Assembly: GCA_958352815.1 (NCBI GenBank)
Contig: CATWQA010000009.1
Location: 1-64,000 of the forward strand
Reading direction: 5' to 3'
Length of the DNA stretch: 64,000 nt
Source of the DNA: an uncultured Eubacteriales bacterium
GTDB taxonomy: Bacteria; Bacillota; Clostridia; Monoglobales; Monoglobaceae
Part shown: positions 16,239 through 24,774 of the stretch, one piece after another
Layout of the letters: each line of letters begins with the position of its first letter
Numbering within the stretch: the stretch's first letter is position 1
Notes under the pieces: generated by a model
Database searches by the model: none
The model's input: only the letters and a program-made list of their open reading frames with translations
Told to the model about the DNA's origin: nothing
Made by a program: the position numbers and the translations under genes

Positions 16239-17804
16239 TTGATATGGATATTGATATTGATAGCGGTATTAGCCATAGGCGTGGTTGGCGCATTTATGGC
16301 GTTTAGGTATGGCTATTCGTACAGGAAGAATTTTGCCGAGCTGAAAATCGGCAGCGCCGAAGAAGAGGCCGAGAGGATTTTGTCCGAGGCGGCGGAGACG
16401 GCGGAAAAGGATGCAGAAAACATAAAGAAGGAAAGATTACTTGAAGCAAAAGAAGAGATACATAAGCTTAGAAACGAGCTTGACCGTGAGATAAAAGACA
16501 GGCGCAACGACTTGCAGAGACAGGAAAGACGCGTGCAGCAAAAAGAAGATACTATAGACAAAAAGAGCCAGATGATCGAAAAGAAAGAGGATCAGATACA
16601 GCGTAAGTTTAACGAGGTTGAAGAACTCAGAGCAGAGGTGGAGCGAGTTAAGAAGCTCCAGATTGCTCAGCTGGAAAAGGTTGCCACTATGACTGCCTCC
16701 CAGGCAAAGGATCTGCTGCTCAAAGAGGTTGAGGACGATGTTAAGCACGCTTCCGCCCTGCTTATTAAAAGCATTGAGGAACAGGCAAAGGAGGAAGCGG
16801 ACGAAAAGGCAAGAAAGATTATTACGGGCGCAATTCAGCGCTGCGCCGCAGACCATGTTACAGAGACAACGGTTTCTGTTGTGGCTCTGCCCAATGACGA
16901 AATGAAGGGCAGGATTATTGGCAGAGAGGGAAGAAATATCAGGACAATCGAGACCTTGACGGGTATCGACTTGATAATAGACGACACTCCCGAGGCGGTA
17001 ATTCTTTCGGGATTTGACCCGGTTAGACGTGAGGTTGCAAAGCGTTCTCTTGAAAAGCTTATTACCGACGGACGTATTCACCCGGGCAGAATTGAGGAGA
17101 TGGTTGAAAAATCCCGTAAGGAAGTTGACAATGTTATTAAGCGCGAGGGTGAAAGGGCTGTGTTTGACACCAACGTTCACGGCTTGAACCCGGAGCTTGT
17201 TAAGCTTATAGGTCGGCTGAAGTACAGAACCAGCTACGGTCAAAACGTGCTCCAGCACTCTATTGAGGTGTCTCACCTGGCAGGGCTTATGGCTGCCGAA
17301 CTTAATGCGGACGTTGCCCTGGCGAAGCGTGCAGGTCTGCTCCACGATATAGGAAAGGCTATCGACCACGAGGTTGAGGGATCTCACGTTACTATCGGTG
17401 CGGACATTGCCAAGAAGTATAAGGAAAACGATAAGGTTGTTCACTGTATACTGGCGCACCACGGGGATATTGAGCCTAACTCAATTGAGGCTTGTCTTGT
17501 TCAGGCGGCAGACAGTATTTCCGCCGCAAGACCCGGTGCGAGACGCGAAAACCTTGAGAATTATATTAAGCGTCTTGAGCAGCTTGAGGAGATTTCCAAC
17601 TCCTATGACGGCGTTGAGCGGTCTTACGCCATCCAGGCAGGACGCGAGGTTAGAATTATGGTCAAGGCCGATAAGGTCAGCGATGACGATACGGTTTTGA
17701 TGGCGAAGAACATTGTGAAGCAGATTGAGGAGACCATGGAGTATCCGGGTCAGATTAAGGTTAATGTAATCCGTGAGCTTCGCGCAATCGAATATGCTAA
17801 ATAA
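16239..17804 (+). CDS. rny: Ribonuclease Y
   Basis: A 521-residue membrane-anchored endoribonuclease initiating mRNA decay. Domains: N-terminal TM (residues ~3-20), long charged coiled coil (~35-170), KH domain (GRIIGREGRNIRTIETLTGI), and HD domain with metal ligands H369-D370 in LLHDIGKAIDHE. The full-length match to B. subtilis RNase Y is clear. The start is uncertain: TTG at 16239 is the first ordinary start codon in frame, but the strong GAAGGGGGTG (16213-16222) lies about 17 nt upstream of it. An ATA at 16230 would be better spaced, so a non-standard start is possible. Confidence 0.95.
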   Translation: MIWILILIAVLAIGVVGAFMAFRYGYSYRKNFAELKIGSAEEEAERILSEAAETAEKDAENIKKERLLEAKEEIHKLRNELDREIKDRRNDLQRQERRVQQKEDTIDKKSQMIEKKEDQIQRKFNEVEELRAEVERVKKLQIAQLEKVATMTASQAKDLLLKEVEDDVKHASALLIKSIEEQAKEEADEKARKIITGAIQRCAADHVTETTVSVVALPNDEMKGRIIGREGRNIRTIETLTGIDLIIDDTPEAVILSGFDPVRREVAKRSLEKLITDGRIHPGRIEEMVEKSRKEVDNVIKREGERAVFDTNVHGLNPELVKLIGRLKYRTSYGQNVLQHSIEVSHLAGLMAAELNADVALAKRAGLLHDIGKAIDHEVEGSHVTIGADIAKKYKENDKVVHCILAHHGDIEPNSIEACLVQAADSISAARPGARRENLENYIKRLEQLEEISNSYDGVERSYAIQAGREVRIMVKADKVSDDDTVLMAKNIVKQIEETMEYPGQIKVNVIRELRAIEYAK

Positions 17805-17810
17805 TAACGG

Positions 17811-17838
17811 AGGGCTGTTTTGCAGCCCTTTGTTTTGT
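17811..17838 (+). terminator. rny terminator
   Basis: AGGGCTG/CAGCCCT stem with a TTTTG loop followed by TTGTTTTGTT, just after the rny stop. Confidence 0.75.
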
Positions 17839-18111
17839 TATGCCAAAATCCAATCTTGGTTATTTTGACGAGAGGTTTGGATGTATGCAAATTATTACGC
17901 TGTGTGGGAGCCGGTTCCCGAATGCCCCACACGCATACTGTCGGTTTACACTAAAGCAAATGGAATTATGTACCTGCATATATCAAGATTAACTGCATTG
18001 GATATGAGTAACTTTACAAATTCAGCTGATTGCCAAAACAGAAAAAATCCGGTTAAACGGACTTAAAAGTATAAGCGGAGCTCAGGGAGCAAAGGATGGG
18101 GATTTATAAAT

Positions 18112-18867
18112 ATGAAAAATACAAATAAACGCTTCTTGGCTCTTGACGGTTTGCGGGGGCTGACTGTGATAAGCATGATTATTTATCACGCCCTGTGGGA
18201 TTTGGTGTACCTCTTTGACATAAATATACCGTGGTTCCGCACAAACGCTGCCTATATCTGGCAGCAGAGCATTTGCTATACCTTTATTTTGCTGTCGGGA
18301 TTTTGCTTTTCTTTGGGAAGAAAAAGGATAAGGCGGGGGCTCACGGTCTTTTTGGCGGGCTTTCTGATTGCCCTGGTAACGGGGCTTATAATGCCCAATG
18401 AGGCAATATATTTCGGGGTTCTCACGCTTTTGGGCTCCTGTATGCTTATAACGGCGGCCTTAGAGAGGCCTCTGAAGCGGTGCAATCCGTTTTTGGGGTT
18501 GGTTTTGTGCGCAGGGCTTTTTGTCATAACCCGAAATATTAATTCGGGCGGCCTGGGCTTTGAAAATTGGGAGATATGCTCGCTGCCGAGAGCTCTATAC
18601 CGGAATTTGGCTACGGCATATTTGGGCTTCCCTCCTATTGGCTTTCGCTCGGCGGACTATTTTTCCCTTGTCCCCTGGATATTCCTGTTCGGGGCGGGTT
18701 ATTTTCTGTATGGGGTTGTAGGCAAAAAGGGCTTGCCCGACTTTTTGCGCAAAGAAAGAGCGCCCTTCCTTGAAAAGATAGGTCGGCGCTCTCTTTTGGT
18801 CTATATTGTTCACCAGCCCGTAATCTATGGGGTGCTGTATTTGGTTTTCATGATAAAACGGGTTTAA
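18112..18867 (+). CDS. DUF1624 / HGSNAT-like membrane acyltransferase
   Basis: A 251-residue protein with about seven TM helices. The N-terminal FLALDGLRGLTVISMIIYHALWDL signature is that of the heparan-alpha-glucosaminide N-acetyltransferase catalytic-like domain (DUF1624), with RRSLLVYIVHQPVIYG at the end. The His in IYHALWD corresponds to the conserved family His. Bacterial members are thought to acetylate sugars at the membrane; no substrate is evident. It stands alone, with AAAGGATGGGG before the ATG. Confidence 0.75.
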   Translation: MKNTNKRFLALDGLRGLTVISMIIYHALWDLVYLFDINIPWFRTNAAYIWQQSICYTFILLSGFCFSLGRKRIRRGLTVFLAGFLIALVTGLIMPNEAIYFGVLTLLGSCMLITAALERPLKRCNPFLGLVLCAGLFVITRNINSGGLGFENWEICSLPRALYRNLATAYLGFPPIGFRSADYFSLVPWIFLFGAGYFLYGVVGKKGLPDFLRKERAPFLEKIGRRSLLVYIVHQPVIYGVLYLVFMIKRV

Positions 18868-18912
18868 GGTTTGTGTAACCGCCTACTACCATGTAAATAT
18901 TTAAACTCATCT

Positions 18913-19195
18913 ATTTTGATAAAGGCTTTGCCTTTAAAACCAATGCCGAGCCCATATTCCGCCATGCCAAGCCGCGGCGGCAATGTAGTCAAAGCCTTTA
19001 TCAAAATTATAGGATGGCGTAATTGCATATACAGGGGTTTGGGGCAACGCCCCAATCGGTTTCCCCGAAGGGGAAAACCGATTCCGCCCGGGTCTGGCGG
19101 GCGGAACAGGGTTCGGCGATAGATTATATTATCAAATATAAATAAAATTACATGGGTTTAGTTTAAAAGTAGAGTTTTGGTTATCATACAGTACT
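18913..19195. repeat. Composite repeat: intact R1 (95-bp type), R2 module and tail
   Basis: R1 spans 18913-19008 with perfect 18-bp inverted ends ATTTTGATAAAGGCTTTG and CAAAGCCTTTATCAAAAT. Next comes R2 (19029-19110; GGGGCAACGCCCC, AATCGGTTTTCCCC-type hairpin and CCGCCCGGGTCTGGCGGGCGG). A conserved AT-rich tail ending ACAGTACTAC follows. The same three-part order recurs at 29560-29820 and, inverted, at 50610-50970. The two short ORFs inside are artefacts. Confidence 0.75.
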
Positions 19196-19262
19196 ACGAA
19201 TTTGATAATTTAAATATATATGTCAATCCGATTATGTTATCGGAAACCGTCGGCATTTATTT

Positions 19263-19298
19263 CTACACTCTACACTCTACACTCTACATTCTACACTA
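19263..19298. repeat. Heptanucleotide tandem repeat (CTACACT)n
   Basis: Five tandem units CTACACT, CTACACT, CTACACT, CTACATT, CTACACT end in the TAG stop codon of the adjacent minus-strand gene. The same heptamer occurs on the other strand at 50530-50557. Confidence 0.7.
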
Positions 19299-20126
19299 TT
19301 TCCGGTATTGTTTCAGTCGCTCATCATATTCTGCGCGGAGAGCGTCGTCTCCGTTGATATATGCGCGGCGCAGGCTTAGAAGAGTGCCGTCGGTTCGGAA
19401 CTGTGCCAAAATACTGTTGATCTCCCGAACCAGCTCGGAATTTCCGTCTGCCACGGCAACCGAAAACCTCCTGCGGTCAATATCTGTTTCTCTTATGACA
19501 AACTCAGGATATTCGGCGATAAATGCCTCCGCGTCTCCCGTGTCCGCAAACATAACCTCTGCGTCTCCACGCAGCAGAGCTCCCACGCACTGGTTAAAAT
19601 TTCGGTATTCGCCGATGTTGTCAAGCCCTATAGCCCGTAAATATTCATAGGAATAGCTGCCGTACACGGCGGCTATTTTTTCGGCTTCCCGCAGACTGTC
19701 TGTTCCCGTAACCTTTGTGTATTCCCTGTTGGTTACAATAGCCGAGGCGATTGTAATATAGCTGTCGGAAAAATCCGCTGTCCGCCGCCCGACGTCTGTG
19801 GCCTCTAAGCGGCATAGGGCAATATCCGCCAGGCCGCAGTTAAGAGCGCTCAGCAGTGAATCACTGTCCATAGGGCAGAACACAGGTCTCCTGTCCATCG
19901 CCTCGCTTATAAGCATGGCAAGAGCCATGTCAAAGCCCAGCAGTTCTCCCTCGTCTCCCAAGTACTCAAAGGGCTGATAGGACAGGGCGGTGCAAATGCT
20001 CAAAACAGATTGATCCCTTTCAGCCAGGGACTTGCCATCGCTGTTACCGGTGCTTGCAGACCTTGAACAGGAGCACAGCAGGAATATTAAGATTAATACA
20101 GGCACAAAAAATTTCTTGCCGAACAT
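19296..20126 (-). CDS. Amino-acid-type ABC transporter solute-binding lipoprotein
   Basis: A 276-residue lipoprotein: signal peptide with lipobox LLCSC (Cys about 19), then a type-II periplasmic-binding fold of the SBP_bac_3 family (LSICTALSYQPFEYLGDEGE, LLGFDMALAMLISEAMDRRP, and ADTGDAEAFIAEYPEF). These normally capture polar amino acids for an ABC importer, but no permease or ATPase is adjacent. Instead it follows mgtE by 26 nt in an apparent ppk1-mgtE operon. An orphan receptor role is possible. SD GGAG precedes the ATG. Confidence 0.82.
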   Translation of the reverse strand: MFGKKFFVPVLILIFLLCSCSRSASTGNSDGKSLAERDQSVLSICTALSYQPFEYLGDEGELLGFDMALAMLISEAMDRRPVFCPMDSDSLLSALNCGLADIALCRLEATDVGRRTADFSDSYITIASAIVTNREYTKVTGTDSLREAEKIAAVYGSYSYEYLRAIGLDNIGEYRNFNQCVGALLRGDAEVMFADTGDAEAFIAEYPEFVIRETDIDRRRFSVAVADGNSELVREINSILAQFRTDGTLLSLRRAYINGDDALRAEYDERLKQYRK

Positions 20127-20152
20127 AATACATTCTCCATCTAAGCCGCCTG

Positions 20153-21526
20153 TTAACAGAAGCGGTTCATAATAAACATTGCAACGTTAAAGAATATAAA
20201 TACGGAGCAGGTGTCCATAATGGTGGTGATAAGGGGCTGCGCCATAATCGCCGGGTCCAGGCGGCATAGCTTTGCCAGCACGGGCAGCAGCGCGCCCAAA
20301 AACTGGGCTATTATAGCGGTTCCTATAAGGCTGAGCCCCGAGACGACCGATAAAAACAAAGGGTCGTTCCCGCTGTACATAATAAATATCCTCAGGGAGT
20401 TTACTATGGCGAGAACAACACCCACAATCAGAGCAATACGCAGCTCTTTTAACAGAACTATAATTGTGTCCTTGGGCTTTATGTCGTTCAGCGCAAGACT
20501 GCGGATAATCATTGTGGAGCTCTGGGCGCCGCAGTTACCTCCCGTGCCCATCATCATAGGGATAAACGAAACAAGAATGGGCAGAGCGTTAAGGGCGTCC
20601 TCATAGCTCTGGAGCAGGCTTCCCGTAATGGTGGCGGAAAGCATAAGCAGCAGCAGCCATGTTATTCTGTTCTTGGCGTGCTTCCATACGGGGGTTTTAA
20701 GATAGGTTTCCTCCATAGGCTGCACGGCGCCCATTTTCTGAATGTCCTCTGTGTGCTCCTCCTGAATAACGTCAATAGCGTCGTCAAAGGTGACGATACC
20801 CACAAGCCTGTTTTCCGTGTCAACCACAGGCAGAGAAATAAAGTCGTACTTGTCAAACTTGTTGGCAACGTCCTCTTTGTCCTCTGTGGTCTCAACGGTG
20901 ATAATATTCTTCTCCATTATGGAGTCCACAGGGGTGTTGTAGGGGGAGAGAAGCAGCTCTCGCACCGAGACCAGACCCAGCAGCTTGCGGTCGGGATTGG
21001 TAACGTAGCAGGTGTAGATTGTCTCCTTATCAACGCCTGTTCTGCGGATTTTGTCAAAGGCGTCCGAAACGGTCATGCTGGGGCGCAGGCTGACGTACTC
21101 CGTTGTCATAATGCTGCCTGCGCTGTCCTTGGGGTACTTTAATATTTCGTTAATGGTGTTTCTGGTTTCCGGGTCGGTGTGCTTTAAAATGCGCTTCACC
21201 ACGTTGGCGGGCATTTCCTCGATAATGTCAACAGCGTCGTCCACGAACAGCTCATCCAGCACGTCTTTAAGCTCTCTTTCGCTGAAAGCGTTGATAAGGT
21301 GCTCCTGCTCGTCGCTGTCCATCTCAACAAAGGTTTCCGCCGCCAGCTCCTTGGGCAGTATCCTAAACAGAATACGTCTGGTGCGCGGGTCGGTGCCGCT
21401 TAGGAGAATGGCAATATCCGCCGGCTCCATCGAGGTGAACAAGTCCCGTATCTCGCCGAATTTTCGGTTGTGCAGGTTTTCCTCCACAGTTTCAACCAGC
21501 TCTTCCGGATTAAGATCCTCGTTCAT
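20153..21526 (-). CDS. mgtE: Magnesium transporter MgtE
   Basis: A 457-residue Mg2+ channel. It has an N-domain of superhelical MgtE_N repeats (FTSMEPADIAILLSGTDP, FVEMDSDEQEHLINAFSE), two CBS domains (about 140-265) that sense cytoplasmic Mg2+, and five C-terminal TM helices (from ITWLLLLMLSATITG), with GNCGAQSSTMIIRSLAL as the pore signature. Length matches the family. The gene lies 57 bp after ppk1 on the same strand; polyphosphate chelates Mg2+, so coupling supply of the cation to polyphosphate synthesis makes sense (inference). SD GGAGGTG. Confidence 0.95.
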   Translation of the reverse strand: MNEDLNPEELVETVEENLHNRKFGEIRDLFTSMEPADIAILLSGTDPRTRRILFRILPKELAAETFVEMDSDEQEHLINAFSERELKDVLDELFVDDAVDIIEEMPANVVKRILKHTDPETRNTINEILKYPKDSAGSIMTTEYVSLRPSMTVSDAFDKIRRTGVDKETIYTCYVTNPDRKLLGLVSVRELLLSPYNTPVDSIMEKNIITVETTEDKEDVANKFDKYDFISLPVVDTENRLVGIVTFDDAIDVIQEEHTEDIQKMGAVQPMEETYLKTPVWKHAKNRITWLLLLMLSATITGSLLQSYEDALNALPILVSFIPMMMGTGGNCGAQSSTMIIRSLALNDIKPKDTIIVLLKELRIALIVGVVLAIVNSLRIFIMYSGNDPLFLSVVSGLSLIGTAIIAQFLGALLPVLAKLCRLDPAIMAQPLITTIMDTCSVFIFFNVAMFIMNRFC

Positions 21527-21583
21527 AAGCGCACCTCCTCTGTTTTGTTGCTGCTTTTAGTATATCACAGCAAAAGAATTTTT

Positions 21584-23755
21584 TCAATCCTTAATGTTGT
21601 CATATAATTTCTTAATAAGCTTATTATATTTTCTCCTGAAAAAGCCCGCTTTATGAGGCTTGGGGGAGTAAACCGCAAGAGCCTCCGCCTTTGCCCTTTC
21701 TTCCTCGGCATGAACCTTGGCGGCCTGTACGGCTTCCTCCATAAGAACCTCCTGAGCGTTTACCCGGCTGAGAGTGTGGGGCTTTTTGGAGTAGGTGCCG
21801 TCGCTGTTTAAAACTCTTGCCTTAACCGTGTCGCTTAAGCAGATTTTTATGTAATGGTTGATAGCGTCCTTTACCCGCCTTGAGTATATGGGGCAGCCCA
21901 CTTCAACCCGCTTGTCCATATTTCGGGTCATAATATCAGCAGAGGCGATAAACAGCTTTTGCTCCTCGCCCTTGCCGAAGCTGTAAATTCTGGAGTGCTC
22001 AAGATACCTGCCCACAATGCTGTAAACCTTAATGTTTTCGGTAACCCCGGGTATTTGCGGCAGCAGGCAGCATATGCCCCGAACCAGCATTGTCACCTTG
22101 ACCCCTGCCATGCTTGCGTCCCTAAGCTTGTCAATAATCTCACGGTCGGTAACGGAGTTTACCTTCATGAAAATTTCTCCGTCGCCGCCCTTTTCAATTT
22201 CCTCGTCGATGTAGCTTAAAATATGGTTCTTCATGGAGTGGGGAGCCACCCACAGGTGCTTATACTCACCGTCTAAGTTTGAGATGGATATGTTGCTGAA
22301 AAAGTTGGTGGCGTCCTCGCCTATTTCATGGTTCTTGGTGATAAATGAAAAGTCGGTGTACTGCTTGGCGGTCTTTTCGTTGTAGTTGCCCGTTCCGATT
22401 TGGGTTATGTAGCTCACCTCTCCGCCCACGTTCTTGGTTATAAGGCATACCTTGGAGTGCACCTTATAGTTTTCAAGACCGTAGACAATCTTGCAGCCCG
22501 CCTGCTCCAGCCTTTCCGACCAGTCAATGTTGTTCTGCTCGTCAAACCTTGCCCTGAGCTCAATCAGAACCAGAACCTCCTTGCCGTTTTCGGCGGCGGT
22601 GCACAGGTGCTCGATGAGTTTTGCGTTTTTCGCAAGGCGGTATATGGTTATCTTTATGGAAACCACGTCAGGGTCGGAAGCCGACCGCTTTATCATGTTC
22701 ACAAAGGGGTCCATGCTCTCGTAGGGGTACGAGAGGATAATATCCTCGTCGTTCTCCCCGTCCATAATCTGGGTATGGGTGAGCTGTGGCTTAAAGTCGG
22801 GATAGCACAGCTTTTTAACCTGTTCCTCGCTGAGCTTGGGCTGCATTCCGAAAGCATAGCCCAGGTTCATGGGGGACTTGGTAATGAATATCTGGTTTTC
22901 GTTTACGCTGAGCTTGCCAAGCAGCAGCTCCTTGATGTACTCGTCAAACTCACGGGCTGCCTCCAGGCGGACAACAGCAAGACGGCGGCGCTTTTTAATC
23001 AGCTTCTTCATCTTTGTTCTGAAGTCCTCGTTTATTTCATACGCCTCGTCGTTGGGGTTTATGTCCGCATTTCTGGTGGCGCAGAATATGTTTTTGCAGC
23101 TGATTTCGTACCCTGCGAACAGGGAGTCAAAGTACATATAGATTATGTCCTCCATATGTATATATCTGATTTTCTTACCCGGCATAAACAGCACGGGCGG
23201 CAGGGAGGGCGGAACCGTCACAATTCCCATGGCCGAGGTCTTTTTCTTTTTCGCCTTGCCCACAACGCAGAGCTGCTTTGAGGCTATAAACGGAAAGGGA
23301 TGGTGCTCATCCACAAGCTGGGGCGAGAGAATAGGCTCTATATAGTCCGTGTAGTGCTCCTTAACGTATTTAACCTCGTCCGCCGTGAGCTTGTCCGGGG
23401 TTAGGTGGACGATGTCGTTCTTTTTCAGCTTATGCCGAACTTCCTCGTATATCTCGTCCTTTTTTTCGTAGAGAGGGCGAACCGCGGCGTATATTTTGGA
23501 GAGCTGCTCCCTGGGGGTCATGCCCGTCTTGTTGTCAATCGCCTTTTTGTCCGCCATAGCCAGGTCAAAAAGGCTGCCCACCCTGACCATAAAAAACTCG
23601 TCCAGATTGCTCACGAATATGGATATAAATTTGAGCTTTTCATAGAGGGGGACCTCGGGGCTTACCGCCTCCTGAAGAACCCGCTCGTTAAAGCGAAGCC
23701 AGGACAGCTCTCGGTTTTGCATGTAGTTGTATTGTTCGTCTATTCGGTCTTTCAT
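21584..23755 (-). CDS. ppk1: Polyphosphate kinase 1
   Basis: A 723-residue PPK1, which reversibly makes inorganic polyphosphate from ATP. Order: N domain (NRELSWLRFNERVLQEA near residue 12), head domain, then two phospholipase-D-like catalytic domains. The autophosphorylated histidine is H433 in YKVHSKVCLIT, matching E. coli H435, and YITQIGTGNYNEKTA follows. Start: the ATG at 23755 is preferred over upstream in-frame ATGs (23764, 23809) because AAGGA lies 8 nt before it and NRELSW homology begins soon after. First gene of the ppk1-mgtE-binding protein run. Confidence 0.95.
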   Translation of the reverse strand: MKDRIDEQYNYMQNRELSWLRFNERVLQEAVSPEVPLYEKLKFISIFVSNLDEFFMVRVGSLFDLAMADKKAIDNKTGMTPREQLSKIYAAVRPLYEKKDEIYEEVRHKLKKNDIVHLTPDKLTADEVKYVKEHYTDYIEPILSPQLVDEHHPFPFIASKQLCVVGKAKKKKTSAMGIVTVPPSLPPVLFMPGKKIRYIHMEDIIYMYFDSLFAGYEISCKNIFCATRNADINPNDEAYEINEDFRTKMKKLIKKRRRLAVVRLEAAREFDEYIKELLLGKLSVNENQIFITKSPMNLGYAFGMQPKLSEEQVKKLCYPDFKPQLTHTQIMDGENDEDIILSYPYESMDPFVNMIKRSASDPDVVSIKITIYRLAKNAKLIEHLCTAAENGKEVLVLIELRARFDEQNNIDWSERLEQAGCKIVYGLENYKVHSKVCLITKNVGGEVSYITQIGTGNYNEKTAKQYTDFSFITKNHEIGEDATNFFSNISISNLDGEYKHLWVAPHSMKNHILSYIDEEIEKGGDGEIFMKVNSVTDREIIDKLRDASMAGVKVTMLVRGICCLLPQIPGVTENIKVYSIVGRYLEHSRIYSFGKGEEQKLFIASADIMTRNMDKRVEVGCPIYSRRVKDAINHYIKICLSDTVKARVLNSDGTYSKKPHTLSRVNAQEVLMEEAVQAAKVHAEEERAKAEALAVYSPKPHKAGFFRRKYNKLIKKLYDNIKD

Positions 23756-23815
23756 AAAAATCATCCTTGCTGATATATAGTTTGGGCTGAAGAACAATAA
23801 GCAGCCCATGTGTTT

Positions 23816-23845
23816 ATTATACTTCGCTTTGGGCTCAAAAGTAAA
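23816..23845 (-). promoter_or_regulatory. ppk1 promoter
   Basis: Minus strand: TTTACT (23840-23845), 18-bp spacer, TATAAT (23816-23821), leaving a leader of about 55 nt. Confidence 0.5.
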
Positions 23846-24050
23846 GTAAAAAGTGTGTAAAATTTAAGAAATTTTTCTGAATTAGAAAAGAGTGCCTGTA
23901 AATCGCCGCTTTTCGGCAAGTGCTCCGCAAAACGATTGTATATACGTACCCCGCCAATTTCGCAGGGGCGCCGCTTGCTGCGCCCGCTGACCACACTAAC
24001 GGTTTATACCAAAACAAACGGGACTGATGTATATGTAACTCTTCAAATCT

Positions 24051-24199
24051 GTAGGGGGCGGATTCCTATACGCCCCGCATACAAACCAATGCGATTATAT
24101 GAATTTACAGGAATTATGATTAAAGAAAATCTCAAATCCACATAATATGATATTTACTGTTAATATGGCAAGCGGGGCGTCCGGGAGGCCGCCCCCTAC
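24051..24199. repeat. 149-bp inverted-repeat element (R3), diverged copy
   Basis: The left end GTAGGGGGCGGATTCC and right end GGGAGGCCGCCCCCTAC are exactly 149 bp apart, the same length as the perfect copy at 54817-54965. The body contains the shared AATATGATATTTACTGTTAAT. The region from 23850 to 24050 shows no gene. Confidence 0.75.
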
Positions 24200-24229
24200 A
24201 ACGTAATGATTTACATATATGCAAACCCG

Positions 24230-24303
24230 ATTATTTTGATAAAGGCTTTGGCGACATTGCCGTCGCATAACAAAGGGCTCCCACAAAACGGGAGCCCTTT
24301 GTT
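24230..24303. terminator. R1 end joined to a strong bidirectional terminator
   Basis: One R1 inverted end lies at about 24231-24250. Next is a 14-bp perfect stem AACAAAGGGCTCCC/GGGAGCCCTTTGTT (24269-24282/24290-24303) with a 7-nt loop. It sits just after the stop of the minus-strand Cys-rich peptide and probably terminates that transcript. Confidence 0.65.
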
Positions 24304-24313
24304 AAAACATTAA

Positions 24314-24442
24314 TTAGCAGCAGCCGCAGCCGTTGTCGCCGCTGCGACCGTTGTCGTTGTTACCGCAGCAGCAGAACAGGATTATGAGGATAATTATCCA
24401 GAGACAGCTGTTGCCTCCGCATCCGTTACCGAAGCATCCCAT
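24314..24442 (-). CDS. 42-aa Cys/Gly-rich membrane micro-peptide (copy 2)
   Basis: A short ORF with an excellent AAAGGAGGTG ribosome-binding site 8 nt before its ATG. Sequence layout: Cys-rich head MGCFGNGCGGNSC, one hydrophobic helix LWIIILIILF, a CCCGNN turn, and a polar Asn/Gly/Cys tail ending GCGCC. It is a clear paralogue of the 36-aa peptide encoded 64 bp upstream (shared CLWIIILIIL helix, triple Cys and GCGC tail). Similar tiny Cys-rich proteins occur in Clostridia, often as 'chorion class' hypothetical proteins. Function is unknown; membrane insertion and metal or disulfide chemistry are inferred. Confidence 0.75.
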   Translation of the reverse strand: MGCFGNGCGGNSCLWIIILIILFCCCGNNDNGRSGDNGCGCC

Positions 24443-24505
24443 AGAGCGCACCTCCTTTGCTCTGATTTAAAAATCACTTAACCAATCATTTAGGTATCAA
24501 TCAAA

Positions 24506-24616
24506 TTAGCAGCCGCAACCGCAGCCGTTGTTTCCGTTGTTGCCGCAGCAGCAGCTGATGAGGATTATAAGAATTATAATCCAGAGGCATCCGCAGTCTC
24601 CGAAGCATCCGTTCAT
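24506..24616 (-). CDS. 36-aa Cys/Gly-rich membrane micro-peptide (copy 1)
   Basis: First of two tandem micro-genes, with TAGGAGGTG 8 nt before the ATG. Peptide: MNGCFGDCGC head, LWIIILIILI membrane helix, SCCCG, then an Asn/Gly-rich tail ending CGCGC; 9 of 36 residues are Cys. The pair seems bicistronic because a promoter-like sequence exists only upstream of this copy. The two genes differ at many third positions while the peptide plan is kept, supporting real coding. Function unknown. Confidence 0.75.
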   Translation of the reverse strand: MNGCFGDCGCLWIIILIILISCCCGNNGNNGCGCGC

Positions 24617-24641
24617 GTGTTTGCACCTCCTAAAGTGTTTT

Positions 24642-24678
24642 CACTGTATACTATGTTAAAATTACGTTTTGGTGAAAA
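24642..24678 (-). promoter_or_regulatory. Possible sigma-K/E-like promoter of the Cys-rich peptides
   Basis: Minus strand: CATAGTATA preceded by AC at 17 nt (CACC then 16-17 nt then CATA), close to the mother-cell sigma-K pattern AC-N16-17-CATANNNTA. No good sigma-A -35 is seen. Short motifs are easily met by chance. Confidence 0.3.
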
Positions 24679-24692
24679 GTTTTTAAAAATTA

Positions 24693-24721
24693 TTTACAAC
24701 AGCCCAAATCTGTGGTATTAT
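24693..24721 (+). promoter_or_regulatory. fhs promoter
   Basis: TTTACA (24693-24698), 17-bp spacer, TATTAT (24716-24721), about 50 bp before fhs. Confidence 0.6.
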
Positions 24722-24774
24722 TTCCTTAGTCAGATTAGCTGCGAAAACAAAATACAAAGCGAGGAGGAAAGCGG

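Noticed and set aside
16437..17462. Long minus-strand ORF of 341 codons
   Set aside because: Antisense shadow of the rny gene; composition and lack of RBS do not support it.
22400..23281. Plus-strand ORF of 293 codons
   Set aside because: Antisense shadow of ppk1, which is fully supported on the minus strand.
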